DNA of 64,000 nucleotides from Streptomyces alboflavus (GTDB lineage: Bacteria; Actinomycetota; Actinomycetes; Streptomycetales; Streptomycetaceae), in contig NZ_JNXT01000031.1 of the NCBI RefSeq assembly GCF_000716675.1, positions 27,377-91,376 on the forward strand, read 5' to 3'. Below the pieces are notes generated by a model that did not search any database, was not told where the DNA came from, and saw nothing but the letters and a program-made list of their open reading frames with translations. The position numbers and the translations under genes were made by a program. Positions 44,073-52,732 of this stretch are shown here, in pieces (the stretch's first letter is position 1; the number at the start of each line of letters is the position of its first letter).

Positions 44073-44513
44073 TCAGTGCTCCGTCTGTTCGGCGGGTGCG
44101 GAAGTGACGAGTTCGGTGAGGACCCCGTGGCAGTCCTTGGGGTGCAGAAAGGTGATCCGGGACCCCATGGAGCCGATGCGCGGCTGGTCGTAGAGCACCC
44201 GGACGCCCTTGTCCCTGATGGCCGCGGCGTCGCCGTCGACGTCGGCCGTGCCGAAGGCGATGTGGTGCACGCCCTCCCCGTTCTTGGCGAGCCACTTCCC
44301 GACGGCGGAGTCCTCCCGGGTGGGCTCCAGGAGCTGGAGGTAGGAGGCGCCGCCGTCCGAGGTCTCGTTGATCTTCAGCATGGCCTCGCGCACGCCCTGC
44401 TCTTCGTTGACCTCGGTGTGGAACACCTCGAAACCGTACGTAGCACGATAGAACTCGACGGTCTCGTCGAGGTTCCGGCAGGCGATCCCGATGTGGTCGA
44501 TTCGCGTCAGCAT
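44073..44513 (-). CDS. mce: Methylmalonyl-CoA epimerase
   Basis: This VOC-fold enzyme interconverts (2R)- and (2S)-methylmalonyl-CoA. The 146-residue length is standard and the metal ligands are visible at H7, Q60, H84 and E134. It links propionyl-CoA and succinyl-CoA pools and feeds methylmalonyl-CoA for polyketides. It is divergent from the acetyl-CoA acetyltransferase gene and close to meaB, whose product maintains methylmalonyl-CoA mutase. Confidence 0.96.
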   Translation of the reverse strand: MLTRIDHIGIACRNLDETVEFYRATYGFEVFHTEVNEEQGVREAMLKINETSDGGASYLQLLEPTREDSAVGKWLAKNGEGVHHIAFGTADVDGDAAAIRDKGVRVLYDQPRIGSMGSRITFLHPKDCHGVLTELVTSAPAEQTEH

Positions 44514-44660
44514 GCGTCAAGTGCAGCGCCCCCGACCGTGATTACGCAACGTGCGCGCGATCACACCGGCTGCCCGGTGACGTGCGCCGTACCGCTCAGT
44601 ACATTCGAGTAAACCCTCGTTCACTCTCCTCAGCTCCCCAGCTGGAAGGGGCCGTGCCAC

Positions 44661-45863
44661 ATGTCTGGAACGACCGGAACCACCTCAGTGATCGTCGCGG
44701 GCGCGCGCACGCCCATGGGGCGTCTGCTCGGCTCGCTCAAGTCCTTCTCCGGCGCGGACCTCGGCGGCTTCGCGATCAAGGCGGCGCTCGACCGGGCGGG
44801 CATCGGCGGCGACCAGGTGCAGTACGTGATCATGGGGCAGGTGCTTCAGGCCGGGGCGGGGCAGATCCCGGCGCGCCAGGCCGCCGTCAAGGCGGGCATC
44901 CCCATGAACGTCCCGGCACTCACCGTCAACAAGGTGTGCCTCTCCGGACTGGACGCCATCGCCCTCGCCGACCAGCTGATCCGCGCCGGTGAGTTCGACA
45001 TCGTGGTCGCGGGCGGCCAGGAGTCCATGACCAACGCCCCGCACCTGCTCCCCAAGTCCCGTGAGGGCCACAAGTACGGCGCCATCGAGATGCTCGACGC
45101 GATGGCCCACGACGGCCTGACCGACCCCTTCGAGAACATCGCCATGGGCGAGTCCACGGAGAAGCACAACACCCGTCTCGGCATCGCCCGCCCGGAGCAG
45201 GACGAGATCGGCGCCCTCTCCCACCAGCGCGCCGCCGCCGCCCAGAAGAACGGCACCTTCGACGCCGAGATCACCCCCGTCGAGGTCCCGCAGCGCAAGG
45301 GCGACCCGGTGCTCGTCTCCCGCGACGAGGGCATCCGCGCCGAGACCACCGCCGAGTCGCTCGGCAAGCTGCGCCCCGCCTTCGCCAAGGACGGCACCAT
45401 CACCGCGGGCACCGCCTCGCAGATCTCCGACGGCGCCGCCGCCGTCGTCGTGATGAGCAAGGCCAAGGCCCAGGAGCTCGGCCTCGCCTGGATCGCGGAG
45501 ATCGGCGCGCACGGCAATGTCGCGGGCCCCGACAACTCCCTCCAGTCGCAGCCGTCCAACGCCATTCGGCACGCCCTGAAGAAGGAGGGCCTGACCGTCG
45601 ACGACCTCGACCTCATCGAGATCAACGAGGCCTTCGCCGCCGTCGCGGTCCAGTCAATGAAGGACCTCGGGGTGTCCACGGAAAAGGTGAACGTCAACGG
45701 CGGGGCCATTGCCCTCGGTCACCCGATCGGGATGTCCGGCGCCCGTCTCGTCCTGCACCTGGCCCTGGAGCTGAAGCGGCGCGGCGGCGGCGTCGGCGCG
45801 GCCGCGCTGTGCGGCGGCGGTGGCCAGGGCGACGCGCTCATCCTGAAGGTGGCGAAGAGCTGA
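44661..45863 (+). CDS. Acetyl-CoA C-acetyltransferase (thiolase)
   Basis: The thiolase condenses or cleaves acetyl-CoA units through acetoacetyl-CoA. The 400-residue protein has the acyl-enzyme Cys C93 in [10 protein letters not shown], His H354 in [10 protein letters not shown] and the second Cys C384 in [17 protein letters not shown] precedes the ATG. TACATT (44599-44604) in the upstream region is a possible -10 element. It stands between mce and meaB and may supply acetoacetyl-CoA for the ethylmalonyl-CoA or butyrate route. Confidence 0.95.
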   Translation: MSGTTGTTSVIVAGARTPMGRLLGSLKSFSGADLGGFAIKAALDRAGIGGDQVQYVIMGQVLQAGAGQIPARQAAVKAGIPMNVPALTVNKVCLSGLDAIALADQLIRAGEFDIVVAGGQESMTNAPHLLPKSREGHKYGAIEMLDAMAHDGLTDPFENIAMGESTEKHNTRLGIARPEQDEIGALSHQRAAAAQKNGTFDAEITPVEVPQRKGDPVLVSRDEGIRAETTAESLGKLRPAFAKDGTITAGTASQISDGAAAVVVMSKAKAQELGLAWIAEIGAHGNVAGPDNSLQSQPSNAIRHALKKEGLTVDDLDLIEINEAFAAVAVQSMKDLGVSTEKVNVNGGAIALGHPIGMSGARLVLHLALELKRRGGGVGAAALCGGGGQGDALILKVAKS

Positions 45864-45950
45864 GACGGTCGGCCGGGGCGTGCTTGCCCCGGCCCCTCGC
45901 CCCGCCGCTGACGCTCGACTCGTCCACGTAACGTACGGAACGGAGCCGCA

Positions 45951-46907
45951 ATGCAGGACGTCCCCTCCCTCGTCGCGCAGGCCCGCGAGGGCCGGCCGCG
46001 GGCCGTGGCCCGGCTCATCTCGCTGGTCGAGGGGGCGTCGCCGCAGCTGCGCGAGGTGATGGCGGCGCTGGCTCCGCTGGCCGGGCACGCGTACGTCGTC
46101 GGGCTCACCGGATCGCCCGGCGTCGGCAAGTCGACGTCCACGTCGGCGCTGGTCAGCGCGTATCGGCGGGCTGGGAAGCGGGTCGGGGTGCTCGCCGTCG
46201 ACCCGTCGTCGCCGTTCTCCGGCGGCGCGCTGCTCGGCGACCGCGTCCGGATGTCCGACCACGCGTCCGACCCCGGCGTCTACATCCGCTCCATGGCCAC
46301 CCGCGGCCACCTCGGCGGGCTCGCCTGGGCCGCCCCCCAGGCCATCCGCGTGCTCGACGCGGCCGGCTGCGACGTGATCCTGGTGGAGACCGTCGGCGTC
46401 GGCCAGTCCGAGGTGGAGATCGCCGCGCAGGCCGACACGTCGGTGGTCCTGCTCGCGCCCGGCATGGGCGACGGGATCCAGGCGGCGAAGGCCGGGATCC
46501 TGGAGATCGGCGATGTGTACGTCGTCAACAAGGCCGACCGCGACGGCGCGGACGCGACCGCGCGCGAGCTGAACCACATGCTCGGCCTCGGCGAGTCCCG
46601 CTCCCCCGGGGACTGGCGGCCCCCCATCGTCAAGACGGTCGCCGCCCGCGGCGAGGGCACCGACGAACTCGTCGAGGCCCTGGAGAAGCACCGGGCGTGG
46701 ATGGAGGAGCGCGGCGTCCTCGCCTCCCGCCGCGCCACCCGCGCGGCGGGCGAGGTCGAGGCGATCGCCGTCACCGCCCTGCGCGAGCGGATCGCCGACC
46801 TGCACGGTGACGTGCGCCTGGGGGCGCTGGCCGAGCGGATCGTGGCGGGGGAGCTGGATCCTTATGCGGCGGCGGATTCGCTGGTGGAGGGATTGACTTC
46901 GGGCTGA
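45951..46907 (+). CDS. meaB: Methylmalonyl-CoA mutase-associated GTPase MeaB
   Basis: MeaB is a G3E-family GTPase chaperone that gates B12 loading and protects methylmalonyl-CoA mutase from inactivation. The 318-residue protein has the P-loop GSPGVGKS at 54-61, the VETVGVGQSE switch, and NKAD for guanine specificity. Helical extensions flank the G domain for dimerisation. GGAGCC precedes the ATG. It follows the thiolase by 87 bases. The 217 bases downstream are G-rich with no recognised feature. Confidence 0.95.
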   Translation: MQDVPSLVAQAREGRPRAVARLISLVEGASPQLREVMAALAPLAGHAYVVGLTGSPGVGKSTSTSALVSAYRRAGKRVGVLAVDPSSPFSGGALLGDRVRMSDHASDPGVYIRSMATRGHLGGLAWAAPQAIRVLDAAGCDVILVETVGVGQSEVEIAAQADTSVVLLAPGMGDGIQAAKAGILEIGDVYVVNKADRDGADATARELNHMLGLGESRSPGDWRPPIVKTVAARGEGTDELVEALEKHRAWMEERGVLASRRATRAAGEVEAIAVTALRERIADLHGDVRLGALAERIVAGELDPYAAADSLVEGLTSG

Positions 46908-47124
46908 GGGGCCCGGCCGGGGCCTTGTTGCGGGGCTGGGCCGGGGCCGGCCGGAGGCCCGCACGGCGTCGCGCGGGCCGGTGGGATGGGGGAGCCCACC
47001 CACCCGGGCCGGGGCTCGGGGCCGACGGCAGTGGGTGGGTGGGCCGGGGGGTCCGCCACTGAGTGGCGGGGCGGGGCGCCCTGGGGGGTGGGGGCGCCGT
47101 GGTCTTGGGGTGGGGCGCGGAGGG

Positions 47125-47916
47125 TCAGTCGTCGTAGCGGTCGGCGGTGACCTTGCCGGAGGTCAGGTCGACGTTCCAGTGGGCCTCGGTGCCGTCGGCC
47201 GACGTGGTCTCGACGTCCCAGACGTTCACACGGGCGCCGTCGTCGTCGATGTCCACGGAGGTCACCTTGCCCTTGTCGGCGGCGGCCTTCGCGGCCTCGC
47301 CCGCGGTGACCGAGGAGCCCTTGAGGGCGGCGGCGATCCGCGAGGTCTCCGCGGCGTCGTCCCCGTCATCGTCTCGGTCGACGTGCGAGCCGAGGACCTT
47401 GCCGTTGCCCGGGTCGACCTGGACGCTGTGCCAGGTACGCCCGTCCTTGCCGAGGACGTCGACGTCCCAGATCAGGCCGCCGTTCTCGTCGTCGAGGTCG
47501 ACGGAGACGGCGGTGCCCGGCTTCGCCTTCAGCGCGGCGGCGACGGCCTCGGCGGCGTCGACCTTCGCGCCCTTCGCCTCGGCGGCGTTCTCGGCCTTGT
47601 CGCCCTGCGCCTCACGGGCGTCCTCACGGGCGTCGTCCAGGTCGTCCCGGTCGTCGTCACGAGCGTCGTCGCGGTCGTCGTCCCGGTCGTCCCGGGCGTC
47701 GTCCCGACGGTCCTGGGCGTCGTCCGCCGCGTCCTCGGCGGCGTCGTCGGCGTCGTCCCGGTCGTCGTTCACCCGGCTGTCGTCGTGCTTCAGCTGCACA
47801 CTGGACTTGCCCGCCGCCGACGACTCGTCGTCGCCGCCCAGCGCGAAGGCCGTCGCGGTCCCGCCCCCGACGAGCGTGGCGGCGACGACGGTGGCGATGA
47901 CGATGTTGCGCTTCAT
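47125..47916 (-). CDS. Secreted PepSY-domain protein with long Asp/Arg repeat
   Basis: The 263-residue exported protein has a signal peptide (residues 1-26), then an extreme Asp/Arg/Ala region (about 45-115, DDRDD-type repeats), then two PepSY domains. PepSY domains are found in peptidase inhibitors and sensor-linked wall proteins. The Asp/Arg stretch is zwitterionic and repetitive at the DNA level. It is divergent from a two-component system whose kinase carries its own acidic extracellular insert, so it may be the ligand, target or accessory of that system. Confidence 0.85.
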   Translation of the reverse strand: MKRNIVIATVVAATLVGGGTATAFALGGDDESSAAGKSSVQLKHDDSRVNDDRDDADDAAEDAADDAQDRRDDARDDRDDDRDDARDDDRDDLDDAREDAREAQGDKAENAAEAKGAKVDAAEAVAAALKAKPGTAVSVDLDDENGGLIWDVDVLGKDGRTWHSVQVDPGNGKVLGSHVDRDDDGDDAAETSRIAAALKGSSVTAGEAAKAAADKGKVTSVDIDDDGARVNVWDVETTSADGTEAHWNVDLTSGKVTADRYDD

Positions 47917-47979
47917 GAGGGTTCCTCCCGAGTGGTTGGCCCCGTTGCGGGGCCGTCCGTTCCGACGAGAACCAAGTTG

Positions 47980-48047
47980 CCTGAACGTTCCTGAAGCCCT
48001 CCTGAAGGAGCCTGAAGAACTCTTCAGGTTGGCTCAGGCATCCTGAA
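47980..48047. promoter_or_regulatory. Phased CCTGAA repeat array between PepSY gene and response regulator
   Basis: CCTGAA begins at 47980, 47990, 48001, 48011 and 48042, and an inverted TTCAGG starts at 48023, with CTCAGG at 48032. Spacing is 10, 11 and 10 bp and then 31 bp, so all copies lie on one face of the helix. This is the form of an OmpR/PhoB-family operator. It ends four bases from the regulator's ATG at 48051. Confidence 0.8.
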
Positions 48048-48050
48048 CGC

Positions 48051-48785
48051 ATGCTCCCGCCCGTCTCCCACCACCACCCTGCTCGAGACGCTGCGCGTCA
48101 CCCCTTTCGTCTGTTGATCGTGGAAGACGAGAAGCGACTTGCCCTCTCCCTGGCCAAGGGCCTGATGGCCGAGGGCTACGCCGTCGACGTCGTCCACGAC
48201 GGCCTGGACGGTCTGCACCGCGCCACGGAGGGCTCGTACGACCTGCTGATCCTGGACATCATGCTCCCGGGCATGAACGGCTACCGCGTCTGCTCGACCC
48301 TGCGCGCCGCCGGACACGACGTACCGATCCTGATGCTGACCGCGAAGGACGGCGAGTACGACGAGGCCGAGGGCCTGGACACCGGCGCCGACGACTACCT
48401 GACCAAGCCGTTCTCGTACGTCGTCCTCGTCGCCCGCGTGAAGGCCCTGCTGCGCCGCCGCGCCGCGTCCCCCTCGCCCGTCCACACCCTGGGCGACCTG
48501 CGGATCGACACCGCCGCCCGGCGCGTGGTGCGCGGCGCGGGCGAGGGCGAACCGGGCACGGAGATCACCCTCACCGCGAAGGAGTTCGCCGTCCTGGAGC
48601 AGCTCCTTGTCAAGGCCGGCCAGGTGGTGTCCAAGGCCGACATCCTGGACCACGTCTGGGACTTCGCGTACGAGGGCGACCCCAACATCGTCGAGGTGTA
48701 CGTGAGCACGCTGCGCCGCAAGCTCGGCGCCCCGCTGATCAAGACCGTCCGCGGTGCCGGATACCGACTGGAGGCCCCCCGATGA
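48051..48785 (+). CDS. OmpR/PhoB-family response regulator
   Basis: The 244-residue regulator has a receiver domain (acidic pair in VEDEK, phosphoacceptor D69, K in DDYLTKPFS) and a C-terminal winged helix (HVWDFAYEGDPNIVEVYVSTLRRK). No ribosome site precedes ATG 48051 and CATCCT lies six bases before it, so the start may be leaderless. Alternatively, TTG or GTG near 48114 in RLLIVEDE could be the true start. It overlaps the kinase gene by four bases. It probably binds the CCTGAA array upstream and so controls itself and the PepSY gene. Confidence 0.92.
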   Translation: MLPPVSHHHPARDAARHPFRLLIVEDEKRLALSLAKGLMAEGYAVDVVHDGLDGLHRATEGSYDLLILDIMLPGMNGYRVCSTLRAAGHDVPILMLTAKDGEYDEAEGLDTGADDYLTKPFSYVVLVARVKALLRRRAASPSPVHTLGDLRIDTAARRVVRGAGEGEPGTEITLTAKEFAVLEQLLVKAGQVVSKADILDHVWDFAYEGDPNIVEVYVSTLRRKLGAPLIKTVRGAGYRLEAPR

Positions 48786-50380
48786 GGCGGCTCTTCGGCT
48801 CTGTGCGCGCCCGCGCGACCGTGGGCGCGACCCTCGTCGTGGCGCTCGCCCTGGTCGCCGCGGGCGCCGCCGTGCTCCTTTCGCTGCGCGCGAGCCTCAT
48901 CGACCAGGCCGACTCGCAGGCCGAGTCGGCCGCCCGGAAGGTGGCGGCGCAGCTCGCCATCAGCACCGACCGCGAGCTGGAGCTCCCGGACGGCGAGGAC
49001 AACCCCGTCCAGGTCGTGGACGAGAAGGACCGCCTCCTCGCGGCCAGCGACGAGCTGGAGTCGGTGACGGGCACGGGAGTGAGCGCCGTACGTCCCGAAC
49101 CGGGCTTGTTGAAGCCCGGGCCCAGCTCCAAGCCTTCCAAGAATCCCAGCGCGAAGCCCACTGCGAAGCCCACCCCGAAACCCACGGACACCGGCGACGA
49201 CGCCGATGACAGCGACGACAGTGACGACAGCGACGACGAGAGCGACGCGAGCGAAGCCGCCGAGGACCGCAGGGAAGCCGCCGAGGAGGCGGCGGAGGAC
49301 GCCGCAGAGGACAAGGATTCCCCCGTGGCCGGTGCCCTCTCCGACAAGACCCGCACCAGCGAGGGCTCGGCGCGGGTCGACGGCGAGACCCAGGACTACC
49401 GCTTCGCCGCCGTGCGCGTGGACACCGAGGCGAAGGGCGAGCTGACCGTCCACGCCGGTGCCCCCCTGGCCGCCGAACAGAGCGCCGTGAAGACCGCGTT
49501 GACCGCGATGCTGATCGGCTTCCCGGTCCTGCTCGCCGTGATCGCGGGCGTGACCTGGCTGGTCACGCGCCGCGCGCTCAGGCCCGTGGACGCGATCCGC
49601 GCCGAGATGGCGGCGATCACCGCGTCCGAGGACCTGGCGCGCCGGGTGCCCGAGCCGGACACGCACGACGAGATCGCGCGCCTGGCCCGGACCACCAACG
49701 AGACCCTGGCGGCCCTGCAGACCTCGGTGGAGCGCCAGCGCCGTTTCGTCGCCGACGCCTCCCACGAGCTGCGCAGCCCCATCGCCTCGCTGCGCACCCA
49801 GCTGGAGGTGGGCGCCGCCCACCCGGACCTCCTCGACGTGCCCGGCGCCGTCGAGGACACCGTGCGCCTCCAGGAGCTGGCCGCCGATCTGCTGCTGCTC
49901 GCCCGCCTGGACGCCGGTGAGAAGCCGGGCCAGGGCCGGGTGGATCTGGCGGCCCTGACCCGTGAGGAGCTGTCGCAGCGCACGGGGGACCGGGTGGCTG
50001 TGACGACGGAACTGAAGAGTGTCGAAGTGGCCGGTTCCCGCGGTCAGTTGGCGCGGGTGCTCGGCAACCTCGTGACCAACGCGCAGCGGCACACCCGCTC
50101 CCGGGTCGTGGTCACCACTCGGGCCGACGGGGACTGGGCCGTGCTTGAGGTGGCGGACGACGGCGACGGAGTGCCGCCGCAGGAGCGGGAACGGATCTTT
50201 GAGCGGTTCGTACGGCTCGACGACGCGCGCAGCCGTGATGAGGGAGGCGCGGGTCTCGGCCTCGCCATCGCCCGCGACGTGGCCGCGCGCCATGGCGGCA
50301 CCCTCACGGTCGACGGCGCCCCGGGTGGGGGAGCGGTCTTCGTGCTGCGCCTGCCTGTCGCTGACCCTCGCGGTACGTGA
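48782..50380 (+). CDS. Sensor histidine kinase with acidic low-complexity extracellular insert
   Basis: The 532-residue kinase has membrane helices at about 13-35 and 242-262, with a sensor loop of about 205 residues between them. Residues 113-178 of that loop are Lys/Pro/Thr-rich and then Asp/Ser/Glu-rich. A HAMP domain, HisKA (H328 in ASHELRSP) and HATPase (N box, GDGVPPQERERIF, GLGLAI) follow. The acidic insert is suited to cations or cationic peptides. The last codons have been copied into the duplicated unit that follows. Confidence 0.92.
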   Translation: MRRLFGSVRARATVGATLVVALALVAAGAAVLLSLRASLIDQADSQAESAARKVAAQLAISTDRELELPDGEDNPVQVVDEKDRLLAASDELESVTGTGVSAVRPEPGLLKPGPSSKPSKNPSAKPTAKPTPKPTDTGDDADDSDDSDDSDDESDASEAAEDRREAAEEAAEDAAEDKDSPVAGALSDKTRTSEGSARVDGETQDYRFAAVRVDTEAKGELTVHAGAPLAAEQSAVKTALTAMLIGFPVLLAVIAGVTWLVTRRALRPVDAIRAEMAAITASEDLARRVPEPDTHDEIARLARTTNETLAALQTSVERQRRFVADASHELRSPIASLRTQLEVGAAHPDLLDVPGAVEDTVRLQELAADLLLLARLDAGEKPGQGRVDLAALTREELSQRTGDRVAVTTELKSVEVAGSRGQLARVLGNLVTNAQRHTRSRVVVTTRADGDWAVLEVADDGDGVPPQERERIFERFVRLDDARSRDEGGAGLGLAIARDVAARHGGTLTVDGAPGGGAVFVLRLPVADPRGT

Positions 50381-50645
50381 GCGCCCCAAGGATGAGCGCC
50401 CCGAAGGGGCGCGGGGAACTGCGCGCCCAGCCACTGGCGGCCCGCAGTGTGACAGTGCGCCTCCGGGGGAGCGCTGAAGCGGCGGGGTTCGCCCACCCTG
50501 CGCCTACCGATCGCCGAGCCTCGCGGTACGTGAGCGCCCCGAAGGGGCGCGGGGAACTGCGCGACCAGCCACTGACGGCCCGCAGTCGGACACTGCACCT
50601 CCAGCGAAGCAGTGAAGCGGCGGGGTTCGCCCGCCCCACCCCGCT
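50366..50645. repeat. Tandem duplication of about 150 bp including the kinase gene's last codons
   Basis: Unit 1 begins at 50366 inside the kinase gene's final codons and unit 2 at 50519; both contain CCTCGCGGTACGTGA. Each unit also holds a reverse-complement copy of the 42-bp dispersed repeat (50396-50434 and 50534-50572). Unit 1 has an extra 14 bases. Units differ by scattered substitutions. The interval 50381-50662 otherwise shows no gene. Confidence 0.9.
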
Positions 50646-50662
50646 ACGTCACAGCGACAGCG

Positions 50663-51139
50663 TCATGGCTTGCCGCGCAGTCCGCGCAAGTGCTCCGCGA
50701 TCGGCGTCAGCGCCTTGTGGAGGTCGCCGAGCGCCTCGGGCGAGATCAGGTCGACGAAGTGCTGCCGCACGGAGGCGACATGGTGGGGTGCGACGCGCTT
50801 CATGGTGTCCATGCCCTCGTCGGTGAGCACGGTGAAGAGGCCGCGTCGGTCGGACTCGCAGTTCTCCCGGCGGACCAGGCCCGCGTTCTCCATGCGGGTG
50901 ATCTGGTGGGAGAGCCGGCTCTTGGACTGCAGGGTGGCGGCCGCGAGGTCGCTCATACGCATCCGGTGGTCTTCGGACTCGGAGAGATGTACGAGGATGT
51001 CGTAGTCGTTCATGGTGAGGTTGAACGGCTGGAGATCCTTCTCCAGCTGGTACGTCAGCATCCTGTTGACCTCCACGTGGGTGCGCCAGGCGCACTGTTC
51101 CTCGTCGGTCAGCCACTGCGGGGCCGTCTCGGTCTCCAT
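50663..51139 (-). CDS. MarR-family transcriptional regulator
   Basis: The 158-residue regulator has the MarR winged helix (residues about 45-115: MNDYDILVHLSE, LAAATLQSKSRLSHQITRME, wing CESDRRGLFTVLT). The C-terminal helix forms the dimer arm. ATG at 51139 was chosen over an upstream in-frame start. A palindromic site overlaps the probable promoter and the leader, so autoregulation is likely. Ligand and other targets are unknown. It is convergent with the kinase gene upstream. Confidence 0.92.
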   Translation of the reverse strand: METETAPQWLTDEEQCAWRTHVEVNRMLTYQLEKDLQPFNLTMNDYDILVHLSESEDHRMRMSDLAAATLQSKSRLSHQITRMENAGLVRRENCESDRRGLFTVLTDEGMDTMKRVAPHHVASVRQHFVDLISPEALGDLHKALTPIAEHLRGLRGKP

Positions 51140-51140
51140 G

Positions 51141-51152
51141 GAATCGATTCTA
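51141..51152 (-). promoter_or_regulatory. Overlapping -10 element and palindrome at the MarR start
   Basis: TAGAAT (complement of 51147-51152) ends seven bases before the ATG. GAATCGATTC at 51141-51150 is a perfect 10-bp palindrome that overlaps it. This fits an autorepressed, leaderless marR transcript. Confidence 0.55.
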
Positions 51153-51256
51153 CCTAAGAAGTTGAATGGTGAACGAGTGTCGGGGTGTGACACGCCTCGC
51201 ACCCCTCGGATTTCGAGGGGTACAGGCGTTCGCCGTCACACTCCGCAGACTACCGC

Positions 51257-52084
51257 TCACAGGCCGAAGCGACGCTGGAGGTCCCCTAGTTGTCCGGGAA
51301 GGCGCGGTCCCTGCGGCTGCTGTCCACGTTGGCCATGTTGCCCCCGCTGTCCCGATGAGCCCTGGGCGCCCTGGCCGCGCTGACCGCCCTGGCCGCCCGG
51401 CACCCCGTCCTGGTGCGGCACCGCGCCCGTCGCCGTCTCCGGCATCAGCGCCTCCGAGGACTGCAGCAGCACCGTGCCCGCGCCCACGAACTCGAACTGG
51501 TGCTCCTCCCCGGAGGTGCCGCCGATCCCGGTGAGCGCCCGCAGGCCGCCGATCACACCGGTCATGTACTGGTGGTCGTAGTGATGGCAGGGCGAGGGGC
51601 AGTCCGCCCAGCCGACGAGCGCCTGCGGGTCCACCCGGATCGGCGGCTCCATGAACACCACCGGACCGCTCGACACCGCCACGAACTTGCCGGTCCCGAT
51701 GAGGGTCAGGAAACCGGGGACGATGGACTGCTTCAGCGCGAGAGTTGGCTGAAAAGCGAGGAGGTTGCCCGCGCGGATGGTGAGGTTGCCGTCCTGAAGG
51801 TCGTAGGAGTTCACGTCGAAGGCGCGGTCGGCGAGCAGCATCTTGCCCTCGCCCTCGGCCACCACCCAGTCGCTCGCGTGCAGCGGTGAGTGGAAGGACG
51901 TCCGCACGAGGCGGTCCAGGCGGCCGTGTCCGATGCCGTTGAAGTCGATGCGCCCGTAGTAGGCGATCATCTTGCCCTTCTGCAGGAACCACTGGCTGCC
52001 CGACAGCTCCACGCAGAAGGTGTACGCGTTGACGTTGTCGTCGCTCGGCAGCGTCATCGGGTCGAAGATCACGGGTGTGCTCAC
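51257..52084 (-). CDS. AIM24-family protein with Gly/Gln/Arg-rich tail
   Basis: The 275-residue protein has an AIM24 (TRAP-like beta-propeller) domain to about residue 225, including HQYMTGVIGGLRALTGIGG, and then a low-complexity tail rich in Gly, Gln and Arg. It is the third of three tandem AIM24 genes. Its ATG overlaps the stop of the preceding gene (ATGA). A GEEHQFEFVGAGTVLLQSSE motif matches the C-terminal signature of the two sister proteins. Function in bacteria is not established. Confidence 0.85.
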   Translation of the reverse strand: MSTPVIFDPMTLPSDDNVNAYTFCVELSGSQWFLQKGKMIAYYGRIDFNGIGHGRLDRLVRTSFHSPLHASDWVVAEGEGKMLLADRAFDVNSYDLQDGNLTIRAGNLLAFQPTLALKQSIVPGFLTLIGTGKFVAVSSGPVVFMEPPIRVDPQALVGWADCPSPCHHYDHQYMTGVIGGLRALTGIGGTSGEEHQFEFVGAGTVLLQSSEALMPETATGAVPHQDGVPGGQGGQRGQGAQGSSGQRGQHGQRGQQPQGPRLPGQLGDLQRRFGL

Positions 52085-52731
52085 AGCTTCTCCTCCGATG
52101 CCTGGACGTACACCACGCCGTTGCCGCTGAGCTCCAGCTGGAAGCCCTCGCCCGAGCCGCGGCCCACCATGTCGCGCCAGCTGAGCGCCGTGGACAGCTT
52201 GTTGCGCACGTCGCCGTGGTGCGCCACGTACGACTGGGGGTCGACGTGCACCGGGCGCTGGGGGGTGATCGGCAGCTCCACCACGCCGCCGTGCGCCATC
52301 ACGGCCACCGCGCCGTGGCCCTTCAGGGTCGTGGTGAAAAGGCCCTGGCCCGAGACCTGGCCGCGCACCATGCCGAGGACGCCGCCCTGCGAGCCGAGGA
52401 ACATCGTGCCCTGCTGGAGGGTGCCGTCGAAGGCGAGCAGGCGGTCCGCCTCCACGTACATCGTGTCGCCGGTCAGGCTGATCACGTGCACATGGTGGCC
52501 GCCGTGCCCGAACATGACCGTGCCGCTGCCCTCGACCGTCATCAGCGGGACCGACTCGTCGGCGAGCCTGCGCCCGATCATGGACATCAGGCCGCCCTGC
52601 CCGCCGGCCACGTTGGGGGTGAAGGTGACATCGCCCTTGTAGGCGAGCATGGCGCCGCGCTGGCTGAACATCTTGGTGCCCGGCTGGACGGTCGCCTCGA
52701 CCATCTTCGCGTTGACCTCACGGAACGGCAT
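52081..52731 (-). CDS. AIM24-family protein, middle of three
   Basis: The 216-residue protein has the AIM24 features RGAMLAYKGDVTFTPN, GTVMFGHGGHHVHVISL, RLLAFDGTLQQGTMF and the C-terminal GEGFQLELSGNGVVYVQASE. It starts at ATG 52731, one base past the stop of the upstream gene. Its stop overlaps the next start. The three proteins are paralogues and probably form one complex or act on the same membrane. Confidence 0.88.
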   Translation of the reverse strand: MPFREVNAKMVEATVQPGTKMFSQRGAMLAYKGDVTFTPNVAGGQGGLMSMIGRRLADESVPLMTVEGSGTVMFGHGGHHVHVISLTGDTMYVEADRLLAFDGTLQQGTMFLGSQGGVLGMVRGQVSGQGLFTTTLKGHGAVAVMAHGGVVELPITPQRPVHVDPQSYVAHHGDVRNKLSTALSWRDMVGRGSGEGFQLELSGNGVVYVQASEEKL

Positions 52732-52732
52732 G

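Noticed and set aside
46908..47124. Possible gene or promoter in the G-rich gap between meaB and the PepSY gene
   Set aside because: Frames here are low in complexity and no ribosome site or terminator of good quality is seen.
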